Source: a virus
Strand: one strand, 5' to 3'
IMG/VR virus record: IMGVR_UViG_3300035688_000024
Location: 1 to 38,461 of that record
DNA: 38,461 nucleotides
A model generated the notes under the pieces. That model was not told where the DNA came from, did no database searches, and was given only the letters and a program-made list of their open reading frames with translations. A program made the translations under genes and the position numbers. Below are positions 29,550-37,911 of this stretch, piece by piece; within the stretch, counting starts at the first letter, position 1; the number at the start of each line of letters is the position of its first letter.

Positions 29550-31778
29550 TTAAGCCCAGCCCGCATCTCGGTTAAGATGATGCCACGCTCCGCCAAAGTA
29601 AATATTGGTATAACCTGTGCTGGAATTGAAAACCATCCTGCCTTCTGCCCCTGCTGGAGCAGAGGCTTGTCGGGGTAAGTCCATGTATGACATTTGACCT
29701 GCATTAAGTAATGTTCCAAGGAGTCTAATTTCATATCCAGAAGGAGCTTCTAATTCCAATCCTACTCCAGAAGATTTTATGTGAAACCAAAGAGATTCAG
29801 CGTCAATAAAACCCCGATTAGAAGTGCCATACAAGAAGGTTATCATCCCCGAACCCTTGAGGGTAATACCAGTAGAGCCTAGGATGATATTCCCAGCACC
29901 AGCATAAATCTTCCCGTCCGAACCCACATAGCACTGAATAGTGCCTGTCTTGGTCGCTCTAGTTGTGAGGGCGTTGTTAGTTCCGTAGATATTGATTCCG
30001 TGAGTAGCGTCTATTTCTACGCCCGATTCGTCATACCACTCGCCACTTATCACTGCAGCACTGGTTAATTTGATATGCCCTGATGATATGTCGGTAGCTA
30101 GGATTTTCTGATAGGTAACCCCGTTCACAATATCATCCATATCCTCCGGCTTGTTAGTCCAGTCTGTTTTCTGCGAATCGGTAACTGTTCTGTAACTGGA
30201 CGATTGAGTGACGGTTGAGAGTAGAATATGCCCAGCCGAAATGTCTGTGGCTTTGACTAGTCCATAAGTTCCCGCTACCACTTGGTCCAGTAGAATTAAC
30301 CCCGCGGCAGTTAAAGCAGCACTCTTGACTCTCTGGTAAGTCACGCCATCTGGTAAATCGTCTAAATCTTCACCTGTCCACTTGGTCGAGGGGTCATAGC
30401 CAGCTTTATATAGGATATTCTCGTCCAGTTTGATTATCCCGGCATCCAGATGTAAAGACTTAACTCTGGCGTAGACTTCACCGTTAGGAAGATGGTCTAG
30501 TGTATCCCCAATCTTATCGAGGTCAATGTTTCCCTCGGGGTCTATCCACACCATGTCCAGGCTATCGGCTAAGATATGTTCTACATAGAGGTCTCCAACT
30601 GAGAGCCGGGAGAAGTATTGGCCGGCATCCGTGTAGGTCTCTAAGTCTTTGAGTATTTGATTGTATCGGAGTTGGTCGAGCCAGTTCCCGAACCCGAAGG
30701 TCATTGTCCACTTATCTTTGCCAAACCTTCTATGAACGTAACCGAGGTTCCCAGTCCGGGTATCCCCCTGTCTTGAATCGGTAACTTTCACATAATCAAA
30801 GACTTCCGCGCCGACGTTTAACGGGACTTCGGCAGCTCCTCTTTTAGACCACATCTCGGCTTTAGCTATCAGCGCCTCTGCTATATCATCGGCCTGGTCA
30901 TCATCTTCCAGTTTGGCTTGAATATACCTGGTCTTCTTTACTTCGGCAGGTAAGGAGTCATAACCGTCAACCTGAGCCTCACCTGAGGAGTAGGGGTCGT
31001 CATCCTCATAAGACTGGACAACAATTTTGTTGGGTATGACGAGCGTGTTGCGGTACGCCTTCGAGAAGAATTTGTGGCCACTTCCCTCTAGGGAGTATTC
31101 GTAGCTATAGGTCTCTCCGCTTGTAACAGGTTTTAAGATGTGGACTTTGCCACCATCTTCAAAGCGTGCCACATTCGCCGTATAGTCTAAGACTCTTCTC
31201 AGGGCAGCTAATCTATTGCCACCAGTATAAATCCTGAATCCGTCTTTAGGCTTGTAAGAATCTGCGAGAGCGTCATACCCGCTATCCCAGGCCACCTCAA
31301 AGGCTTTGCAGTGAGTGAACGGAGTTAAAGTAGCCCCAACAATAGCGTTCACCAGTGTTTTAACTGTCTTGGTGTCATCTGCGTCAGGGATATAATTCGC
31401 AGATGCTTCATCATCTGCCATCAGATTGAAAGCACCTTGAAGTTCAAGTGTACAAGTTAATTTATTCGGATCTGAATCGAATTGCTGGTCTATCACCCAC
31501 ACAGGCGCGGTTGCTGAATACTCCTCCCCGCTTGCCACCGCGCCGTAAGAAAGGACTGCCTTGTATCCTTTGAGGTCAATATCATCTAAAGCTCCATCAC
31601 TGTTATTTAGAACGATTGTTGCCCGGTGGGAATACGGTTCTTCATCGTGTTCAGAAGGCAATATCCTTTCCTTTCCGTAAGTGTAGGATGTCGCTCCCTT
31701 TGTAAGCACAATCTTATAGAGGTTATTAACAAACGCAGCCTTTTGCGCCTTTAGTAAAGTTGAACTAAGTGTGCGCAT
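29550..31778 (-). CDS. Tail tip/baseplate-fibre protein (742 aa)
   Basis: The first 370 residues look like a tail hub domain (SSTLLKAQKAAFVNNLYKIVL start, then WVIDQQFDSDP and FGFGNWLDQL). From about 380 to 610 come repeated stretches around LPNGEVYARVKS, LPDGVTYQRVKS and VNGVTYQKI, three spaced copies of a related motif. The C terminus is beta-rich (VFNSSTGYTNIYFGGAWHHL), typical of fibre tips contacting the host. It is the last gene of the late operon, 45 bases before a separate promoter. Confidence 0.72.
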   Translation of the reverse strand: MRTLSSTLLKAQKAAFVNNLYKIVLTKGATSYTYGKERILPSEHDEEPYSHRATIVLNNSDGALDDIDLKGYKAVLSYGAVASGEEYSATAPVWVIDQQFDSDPNKLTCTLELQGAFNLMADDEASANYIPDADDTKTVKTLVNAIVGATLTPFTHCKAFEVAWDSGYDALADSYKPKDGFRIYTGGNRLAALRRVLDYTANVARFEDGGKVHILKPVTSGETYSYEYSLEGSGHKFFSKAYRNTLVIPNKIVVQSYEDDDPYSSGEAQVDGYDSLPAEVKKTRYIQAKLEDDDQADDIAEALIAKAEMWSKRGAAEVPLNVGAEVFDYVKVTDSRQGDTRTGNLGYVHRRFGKDKWTMTFGFGNWLDQLRYNQILKDLETYTDAGQYFSRLSVGDLYVEHILADSLDMVWIDPEGNIDLDKIGDTLDHLPNGEVYARVKSLHLDAGIIKLDENILYKAGYDPSTKWTGEDLDDLPDGVTYQRVKSAALTAAGLILLDQVVAGTYGLVKATDISAGHILLSTVTQSSSYRTVTDSQKTDWTNKPEDMDDIVNGVTYQKILATDISSGHIKLTSAAVISGEWYDESGVEIDATHGINIYGTNNALTTRATKTGTIQCYVGSDGKIYAGAGNIILGSTGITLKGSGMITFLYGTSNRGFIDAESLWFHIKSSGVGLELEAPSGYEIRLLGTLLNAGQMSYMDLPRQASAPAGAEGRMVFNSSTGYTNIYFGGAWHHLNRDAGWA

Positions 31779-31780
31779 TT

Positions 31781-32098
31781 CTAAAGTCCCTTCCTAACCT
31801 CAACGCTAAATTCTGCCGAACTGCTTTTGGCACTATCACCACTTCCGTCCACAGTCCAGACTTCGCCATTCCACCATCCTTCAGCACAATCAACTAGAGT
31901 GGTGTAGTAATAATCATAAATCCCCGTGTTAGTACCATCCTTTGTCATGGCTAGGGCATCCACCTTTACTACCCCGAGAGGGTCAACGAGTGTCAGTTTG
32001 ATTGAAGTGGTCGGGTCCACTAAAGCCCCATCCTTATCATAGACAAAGGCTCTTATCCAGATTGTTGATTTCGCTAGAAACTTTACTATAACTTCCAT
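31781..32098 (-). CDS. Small beta-sandwich tail protein (105 aa)
   Basis: Strand-rich with WIRAFVYDKDGALVDPT, IKLTLVDPLG and a TGIYDYYYT strand, an Ig-like arrangement frequent in tail accessory proteins. It follows the fibre gene by 1 base, with an AGGAGAA site. Function is inferred from position. Confidence 0.62.
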   Translation of the reverse strand: MEVIVKFLAKSTIWIRAFVYDKDGALVDPTTSIKLTLVDPLGVVKVDALAMTKDGTNTGIYDYYYTTLVDCAEGWWNGEVWTVDGSGDSAKSSSAEFSVEVRKGL

Positions 32099-32099
32099 G

Positions 32100-35000
32100 C
32101 TATTCTCCTAATATCAATGCTTTAATCTTTCTGTACTGCGATGTGGCGATCCTCACGATTCTATATTGTGAGGTAAGAATCTTGATGACTAATTGCCTTC
32201 CGGGTGCACCTCCACCTCCGCTTGCAATAATTTTAAGCCCTAGTAGAGCAGTCTTGACTCTGGACAATACTAAGATTCTCGTGGCGGTGGCTTTCAATCC
32301 AAGATACAGAGTCTTTACCCTAGTGAAACTGATAGATTTTGTGTATGAGGATTTTAAGCCCAACAATATTGTCTTAGTCCTCGCAAGGTTAATAACCCTA
32401 GTAGCAGTAGCTTCCAATCCAAGCAATGCCGAGTTAATTCTTTCAAAGTTGATGCTCTTTGAGGCAGTAACTTTTAACCCAAGATATACAGTTGCAATAA
32501 ATTCGCACCCTGCACTATATGTGGCAGTAACCTTTAACCCAAGCAAAGATACGTTGCTTCTTGCAAGAGTTATGACTCGGCTAACAATAGGCTTCAGCCC
32601 AAGCAATGCAGTCTTTGACCTCACCAGAATCCAAACTCTAGTTGCTGTCACTTTTAAGCCTAACAAGGCTGTGATTGACCTAGTAAATGTTCGTATCTTT
32701 GATGCAGTTGCCTTTAAGCCAAGTAGAGCTTCGTCTGCTCTTGTTATGCCGATTGCCTTTGTTGATGTTGCCTTCAGACCTAATAAAGCTGAGTGTGCGC
32801 GGTTGCGAGTAATATAAAGTTGATTTGAAGCTATCAAGCCTAGTAAGGCAGTGTAGGAACGGGTATATTGCTGTACCACTATATAATTAAGCACCAATTT
32901 CGGTTTATAACCTGTGCCTTTTTCACTAGCATAACCTTCAAGGTAACTCTGATGGAAGGTGGTACTGGTTGAGGGAGCTGAATTGGCAACATCATACTGC
33001 GCGTTTCTAAGTCCCAGTTTAGCTATACCATCATCATCTACTGCTGCTTGGAGAAAGGCAATCCCAGCAGCATTAAAGAGAAAATCATTATAACCGTTTA
33101 TGTTCCAGCCATTGTAGGTAATGGCAGTGTCACAAAATGGGGTTGTCCCCCACTTCTCTAAGTTATAATCTTCTGGTACTAAGGTACCTTCTGATGTTGG
33201 GTTTGAAGAATAAACGTTTGTATTTGGCGTAATAGAGAGTTGGTCAATCTTCCCAGAACCATATATTGATAATGTAGCATGTATAATCTTGGAATATTTA
33301 GGCAATTCCGATTGAATTTCCTTTATGTCGAATAGTATGACGGTGCGGAAAAGATCATACCATGTAGTAGAGGGATTTGATGAGTAGATATAAACCCCAT
33401 ATAAATACTGGTTAAAATCATTTGCGGCGTTCCCGGCACTATCATGTATCGTTGCCCAAGATTGAGCGGGGGCATCTCGATAGACATAGCCATCGATAAC
33501 TCTCGTAGGAATTTTGACTATATGGGCATGCTCTCCCGTACCTATTAAAAACTCATTATTGTCTAAGGAACACATACCCCAGATGGTTGTTTCTCCTGAT
33601 ACGGGCACACCCCAGTTCGTCCATGTTGCTCCTTTATCTGTTGACTTGATTAGGTATCCAGTAGGATAAGTCCCACCTACACAAATACCAGTGCTAGGAC
33701 AATAATCCAGACCCCATATCTCGTATTGCCCTGAGATTGTACTAATAAGAGACCAACTATCACCGTAGTTTGTAGACCTTATTATTTTAGCTGTATAGCC
33801 AGTTGCGCCAATGTAAATACCATTTCCTAGATTCCGCAGGTGCCAGATGAACTTTACTCCACTTTGCTGCCCTATATTAGTCCAGGTAGCACCATAGTCA
33901 GTTGACTTGAGTAAATAACAATCGGCCCCATATGGAGCTTGGTCTTCAGTACCGGCCCAACACAACCCACCCCCAAAGTAAGATGGAAGGAAATATTTCT
34001 GACCACTAACCATTTGACCCAAGTCTGTCCAGGTCTCTCCATAATTGATTGACCTTGCTGCATGACAATTAGGATAAGTTCCTGCTACGAATATCCCATT
34101 ACCACAATAGCAGATACCTGAGATATTTGTTTCTCCTGCAATAAGCACTCCCTTATCTGTCCATGTCAGACCATTATCAGTGGATTTGATTATGTGACCA
34201 TGATGACCTGTCCCTGCTAGGAGTACATTATCTCCATAGCATATTTCTCGAACCTCTACTTCGCCAGTTACAGGTTGACCTTTGTCTGTCCAGGTGTCAC
34301 CATAGTCTGTAGACCTTATTACATGGCCATTATAGCTAGTGCCCCCTATGACTATACCTCCACTTATAGGACAGAGGCTATTAACATAAGTTTCACCAGA
34401 TATAGGTATACCTAAATCTGACCTGCCCTTAGGATAAACAGTAATAGACTTTTTTGTTACCTCAGAAACCGCAGCAGGTAGCAATCCTAATAATCCTGTC
34501 TTAATTCTACTTAGAGATAAAGTCCTGGACTTAGCAGGTGTCAATCCTAACAAACCTGTCTTAGTCCTGTTAAGAGATAATATCCTTGACTTGGTCGGTG
34601 ATAGTCCTAGCAATCCTGTCTTGCTCCTACTTAGAGATACTGTTCGGGATTTGATAGGGAGTAACCCTAGAAGGGCGGTATAGGAACGTGTGTATGATTG
34701 TCCTTCCTGCAAGTCAAGAAGCTCTACATAGCCAGTTGCAGTATCGCCAACTTCATCAACATCATAACCTGTTAACCCATAAATATAGCGAAAGTCCTTC
34801 TTGCTGGTATGAAGGGCTTGACTTAGGGTACTAATCAGAGTTCCACCTAGCCCATAATAATTGCCTGTGCAGATATAACAATAAAGTGTGCCATAAGTAC
34901 CTATGGCTTCATCTCTTTCTACAGTGAGGTAATAAACTGTTGAGAGGGCTGGAGGCGTGTAGGAGACCTGATAAATATTAGCACCATCTTGTTCCCTCAA

Positions 35001-35735
35001 ATATAAGTAATGAACTGGAGTATTATTTGAGTACCAATACACAGCAAGGAAACTCTCACTTGCTCCTACAAGTTGTCCAGCGTCGCCCACAGCATTAGCC
35101 AATAACCAGAAAAAGAAGGCTGCCGAGTGTAATGAAGCACTTGCTAAGATTTTCTCTAGGTGCGTAAAATTCCCATTAAAGTGACCTACCCCTTTGTCCT
35201 TATAGACATAGAATTTATCACTTCTGGTCTCGGCGGTAGTAAATGTTATGCGGTCAGCCGTCTTAGAAACAGCAGTGCCCTCTTGGGATAAGGTGTATGT
35301 GGTAAAATCCTCAGTTGGGTCAACCCCTAACACTGGTGATAATTTGTTAATGTCAATAGTTTTGAGTTCATTTAGTTCTGAAGATGTCATCAGGGTTGGT
35401 TTTACACATTCAGCGGTCTTATCACCAAAAAGGGTTTGATATATGAGCTCTTGCTCTTCGATGGAAAGTTTGCTAACTGCCTCCCATTGTTTCGGAGTAT
35501 AGTTAGCCCACCTGATATTTTCCATTAGCTGATTCTGCTCAGCAAGAAGCTGGTTTAATAGTGCCTTTGACTGCTGGGCGTAACTTCTGAATTTAGTCTC
35601 GTATTTTGCCCAATCACCTCTCGCCAAAGTAACTGTCTTATTATGCTCAAGACGCATTTGCTCAATGAGAGAATAGCAAGCAAATAGCTTGTCCTTATTA
35701 GTTTTGATTTGAGATGGGTATATTACTCCTGCCAT
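32100..35735 (-). CDS. Large repeat-bearing tail fibre (1211 aa)
   Basis: N-terminal 1-130 is helical. About 150-345 is a beta jelly-roll-like region. About 355-420 has four 20-residue repeats with core GLLGL. About 447-745 holds six Asp-box/BNR motifs (STDYGDTWTDKG, STDNGLTWTDKG, STDYGATWTNIG and others), a beta-propeller of sialidase type without the catalytic residues of a glycosidase being evident. About 748-945 is a DNRLRE-like beta domain. About 955-1171 has 11 more repeats with core ALLGLK. The tail is basic. A host surface-binding fibre is likely. Confidence 0.8.
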   Translation of the reverse strand: MAGVIYPSQIKTNKDKLFACYSLIEQMRLEHNKTVTLARGDWAKYETKFRSYAQQSKALLNQLLAEQNQLMENIRWANYTPKQWEAVSKLSIEEQELIYQTLFGDKTAECVKPTLMTSSELNELKTIDINKLSPVLGVDPTEDFTTYTLSQEGTAVSKTADRITFTTAETRSDKFYVYKDKGVGHFNGNFTHLEKILASASLHSAAFFFWLLANAVGDAGQLVGASESFLAVYWYSNNTPVHYLYLREQDGANIYQVSYTPPALSTVYYLTVERDEAIGTYGTLYCYICTGNYYGLGGTLISTLSQALHTSKKDFRYIYGLTGYDVDEVGDTATGYVELLDLQEGQSYTRSYTALLGLLPIKSRTVSLSRSKTGLLGLSPTKSRILSLNRTKTGLLGLTPAKSRTLSLSRIKTGLLGLLPAAVSEVTKKSITVYPKGRSDLGIPISGETYVNSLCPISGGIVIGGTSYNGHVIRSTDYGDTWTDKGQPVTGEVEVREICYGDNVLLAGTGHHGHIIKSTDNGLTWTDKGVLIAGETNISGICYCGNGIFVAGTYPNCHAARSINYGETWTDLGQMVSGQKYFLPSYFGGGLCWAGTEDQAPYGADCYLLKSTDYGATWTNIGQQSGVKFIWHLRNLGNGIYIGATGYTAKIIRSTNYGDSWSLISTISGQYEIWGLDYCPSTGICVGGTYPTGYLIKSTDKGATWTNWGVPVSGETTIWGMCSLDNNEFLIGTGEHAHIVKIPTRVIDGYVYRDAPAQSWATIHDSAGNAANDFNQYLYGVYIYSSNPSTTWYDLFRTVILFDIKEIQSELPKYSKIIHATLSIYGSGKIDQLSITPNTNVYSSNPTSEGTLVPEDYNLEKWGTTPFCDTAITYNGWNINGYNDFLFNAAGIAFLQAAVDDDGIAKLGLRNAQYDVANSAPSTSTTFHQSYLEGYASEKGTGYKPKLVLNYIVVQQYTRSYTALLGLIASNQLYITRNRAHSALLGLKATSTKAIGITRADEALLGLKATASKIRTFTRSITALLGLKVTATRVWILVRSKTALLGLKPIVSRVITLARSNVSLLGLKVTATYSAGCEFIATVYLGLKVTASKSINFERINSALLGLEATATRVINLARTKTILLGLKSSYTKSISFTRVKTLYLGLKATATRILVLSRVKTALLGLKIIASGGGGAPGRQLVIKILTSQYRIVRIATSQYRKIKALILGE
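32226..32862 (-). repeat. Eleven 60-bp units in the fibre gene
   Basis: The word encoding A/Y-L-L-G-L-K recurs every 60 bases for 11 units, with variable sequence between. The consensus is about TALLGLKATATR-x3-L-x-R. Units 6 and 7 are the most diverged. Confidence 0.9.
34484..34690 (-). repeat. Four 60-bp units in the fibre gene
   Basis: Units with GLLGL-x-P-x-KSR-x-LSLSR-x-KT are more alike than the 11-unit block. They sit before the propeller, so the two blocks flank the globular domains. Confidence 0.88.
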
Positions 35736-35752
35736 ATTGTCCTTATAAACAA

Positions 35753-35773
35753 GGGCAGGTTAAAGCCCTGCCC
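35753..35773 (-). terminator. Hairpin, possible attenuator
   Basis: A perfect 7-bp GGGCAGG/CCTGCCC stem with a 7-base loop is followed by TTGTTTA on the minus strand. It may lower expression of the fibre gene relative to the gene before it. Confidence 0.55.
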
Positions 35774-35779
35774 CTGCTA

Positions 35780-36166
35780 TTACGTTCCTAACTTAGATTG
35801 CACCTTAATTGTCTGGGTAAGCGTGTCACTCGCTTCGAACGTGACTGAAGTAGCCCACTCATGGAAAGCCTGAAGATAAGCACCAGTTATGGCTGTGAAT
35901 ATCCCTGCTCCATAGACAGTAGCAGCTCCCGGTGTCCAGGCTGACTTTGACATGACTATTGTGTCGTCAGTCTTGGTTACAGTCTCCAATGTTGGAGTTA
36001 CTGCCACTCTGGTAAGTTCACTTGAAAAGGTTGTCGTATCCACATCCATACCTGCCATAGTTCCAGTGCTTAGACTCAGATGGCTGAATGTGGTCGGTGC
36101 ATCACCCTTCAGGAATTTGCTCACCTTCTGAAAAAGTAAAGCTGTAGGAATCGCCCTTTCGGCCAT
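35780..36166 (-). CDS. Structural protein, Thr/Ser-rich (128 aa)
   Basis: This is a beta-rich protein with SLSTGTMAGMDVDTTTF and TLTQTIKVQSKLG. It lies between connector and fibre genes with an AAGGAGG site. It could be a fibre-attachment or tail protein. Position is the evidence. Confidence 0.58.
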   Translation of the reverse strand: MAERAIPTALLFQKVSKFLKGDAPTTFSHLSLSTGTMAGMDVDTTTFSSELTRVAVTPTLETVTKTDDTIVMSKSAWTPGAATVYGAGIFTAITGAYLQAFHEWATSVTFEASDTLTQTIKVQSKLGT

Positions 36167-36169
36167 AGG

Positions 36170-36520
36170 TCACCTCCTTAAAAGATTTTTAATCCTTAGT
36201 TTTATTGCCTCTCTTTTTATACTAGGTGGAGGCTCACCTGTTCTTAGATACTCAGGAATACTATCTCTCCTGTGTCTCATTGCGTAAATGATTCTTTCCT
36301 TCTGGTAGAGTTGACTCCAAAAACCATTGATATCTTCCGAGCTGAAAGCGACAAGTAACTCCCCTACATTGCCACCACACTCAGGGCATCGGCGAATGTC
36401 TGGTATTTCATCTTCCTGTTCAATCACTTCAAGGGGAATATGGCATTTCACACAATTTCCACTTCTGATTTCTGTGTAGCCTTCTGCCTCAGTTCCCGCC
36501 GTGCTGGTGCAAGTACCCAT
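36170..36520 (-). CDS. Zinc-ribbon protein in the tail region (116 aa)
   Basis: ATG 36520 overlaps the connector stop (TAATG) and follows GAGGGG; an earlier ATG at 36544 is less likely. CVKCHIP (about 22-28) and CPECGGN (about 45-51) form a zinc ribbon, followed by a helical basic tail. A zinc ribbon between connector and tail genes is unusual. Confidence 0.65.
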   Translation of the reverse strand: MGTCTSTAGTEAEGYTEIRSGNCVKCHIPLEVIEQEDEIPDIRRCPECGGNVGELLVAFSSEDINGFWSQLYQKERIIYAMRHRRDSIPEYLRTGEPPPSIKREAIKLRIKNLLRR

Positions 36521-37326
36521 TAGCCCCTCGGATAAAACTCCCAAACCTTCGGCCTGGTTATGGAATTCAGACTATTCTGATAAAGCATGAGCTGAGTCGT
36601 TGCCCAAGACTGATAGAGTCTTATGGAGTTCGGGACTATCTGAGCACGCATCTTGTTGAGCCACGCCATGGCAGCCTTAGCGACAGCGCCTTCGATTAGC
36701 ACTTTTTCAAGGTCAGGGTTCAGCGTAGAGATGCCTTCGGTTAGTTGGTGAACCTTATGGCAATACAAAAAGACTTCATCGCCGTCAGTGGGTGTCGAAT
36801 CAATGTCCAGAGTTACAATATCGCCAAAGACCTTGACATTCCTGAAATCAGGCGGGTCTTGCCTTGTTAGGTATTCTGCCTTCTCCACTTCGATTAAATC
36901 GGTTATGGAACCGATGTTGAGGTCTTTGCCACTCGTTCCACCATAATGATAGATGTAATAGGATTCCCCACTTGCCATAATATCGGTATCAAGAGTAAGG
37001 TCAGATGTGCTATTGTAGGCAGTTACCTTAGCCGTGGTTTTATCAGTGTTGTTGTAGACCGTCTTGCCAACATCCCCAGCTACGAATTGGGCGTTTGTCG
37101 TGTCAATGAGATGGTTTGCCGTTGTTGCCGTTGCTGCACCCGATTTATTGCTGGCGGTTAGCGTCTCCCTGACCTCATAAGGTCGCTTCTCGGAGATTTC
37201 CACAAGGACTTCGTTGATGTGCAAATCTATCTCATCATCAGCAAACTCAGCGTCAACACTCTCCTGAAGTTCATCTCGGAGCATCTGGCGCACTATGGTT
37301 CGGATAGTCTTAATGTTTTTAGCCAT
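36520..37326 (-). CDS. Head-tail connector/adaptor-like protein (268 aa)
   Basis: The first 60 residues (RTIVRQMLRDELQ, ADDEIDLHINEVLVEISEKRPYEV) and the last 70 (ALEGAVAKAAM-like, WLNKMRAQI, SWATTQLMLYQNSLN) form the helices seen in adaptor proteins that sit below the portal. A beta insertion (about 65-135, TTANHLIDTTNAQFVAGDVG) looks like a separate decoration domain. With no tape measure seen, this is the likely neck protein of a short tail. Confidence 0.7.
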   Translation of the reverse strand: MAKNIKTIRTIVRQMLRDELQESVDAEFADDEIDLHINEVLVEISEKRPYEVRETLTASNKSGAATATTANHLIDTTNAQFVAGDVGKTVYNNTDKTTAKVTAYNSTSDLTLDTDIMASGESYYIYHYGGTSGKDLNIGSITDLIEVEKAEYLTRQDPPDFRNVKVFGDIVTLDIDSTPTDGDEVFLYCHKVHQLTEGISTLNPDLEKVLIEGAVAKAAMAWLNKMRAQIVPNSIRLYQSWATTQLMLYQNSLNSITRPKVWEFYPRG

Positions 37327-37333
37327 AGTTCAC

Positions 37334-37495
37334 CTACTTCTTAACGGGTGCTTTGCAATAGTCCGCTAATTGCTCTTCGGACATTGTCTCAGCCATCTTT
37401 GCAGCCTGGGCACTATAAGATTTCGGTGTTTCCCCCTTCTTTATCGAGAGAGCAATGCAAAAAAGGGTTCGTTGCGATTTTGAAGTTGCTGGCAT
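37334..37495 (-). CDS. DUF3008-like small protein (53 aa)
   Basis: MPATSKSQRTLFCIALSIKKG then SEEQLADYCKAPVKK matches the layout of the short DUF3008 family, seen beside phage structural genes. An AAGGAGG site precedes ATG 37495. Role unknown. Confidence 0.72.
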   Translation of the reverse strand: MPATSKSQRTLFCIALSIKKGETPKSYSAQAAKMAETMSEEQLADYCKAPVKK

Positions 37496-37512
37496 GGTTC
37501 ACCTCCTTGTGA

Positions 37513-37911
37513 TTAGATGTTAAACTTTGAACTTGAATAGGGCTTATCGTGGCCCCCTACCCCGAATATTATTTCGATGCCTAGTTCCTCACAGACTTCT
37601 TTCTCAGGCAGGTTATTTATATCCCAGGTATCGCCACCTTTAGCGAAGATGTCCGGCTTATAGAGTCGCAGGGAAGATTTGCAACAATTCTCTTTATCTA
37701 TGTTCTCTACCACCTTACCTCTTCCCTTCAGTCCCCATTCCAAGATTTGTTTTCTGGCTTCATAAGGGATGGCACACTTGCCCTTCTTTTTGATTAGTTG
37801 GTCGTCCCGAGCCAGAATAATTATTAAATCCCCAAGTTTCAGGGCTCCCTCTATGTGAGCGATATGTCCTGGGTGTAGTGGGTCAAAACTTCCAGCGGTA
37901 GCAACTATCAT
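37513..37911 (-). CDS. HldE/RfaE-like nucleotidyltransferase (132 aa)
   Basis: GSFDPLHPGHIAHI (residues 7-20) carries the HxGH nucleotide-binding motif of cytidylyltransferases. LYKPDIFAKGGDTW (about 84-97) matches the HldE/RfaE C-terminal family, and YSSSKF near the end stands for the ISST/YSTT phosphate motif. It should make a CDP- or ADP-activated sugar or polyol. Its ATG overlaps the fusion gene's stop by 4 bases, so the two are coupled. Confidence 0.87.
   Translation of the reverse strand: MIVATAGSFDPLHPGHIAHIEGALKLGDLIIILARDDQLIKKKGKCAIPYEARKQILEWGLKGRGKVVENIDKENCCKSSLRLYKPDIFAKGGDTWDINNLPEKEVCEELGIEIIFGVGGHDKPYSSSKFNI

Noticed and set aside
32143-32817. 224-residue plus-strand frame in the repeat region
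   Set aside because: It is the antisense shadow of the 60-bp repeats; the minus-strand frame encodes the coherent fibre and continues far beyond.
32226-32862. CRISPR-like array
   Set aside because: The 60-bp units are in-frame coding repeats without separate spacers, and no cas genes are present.
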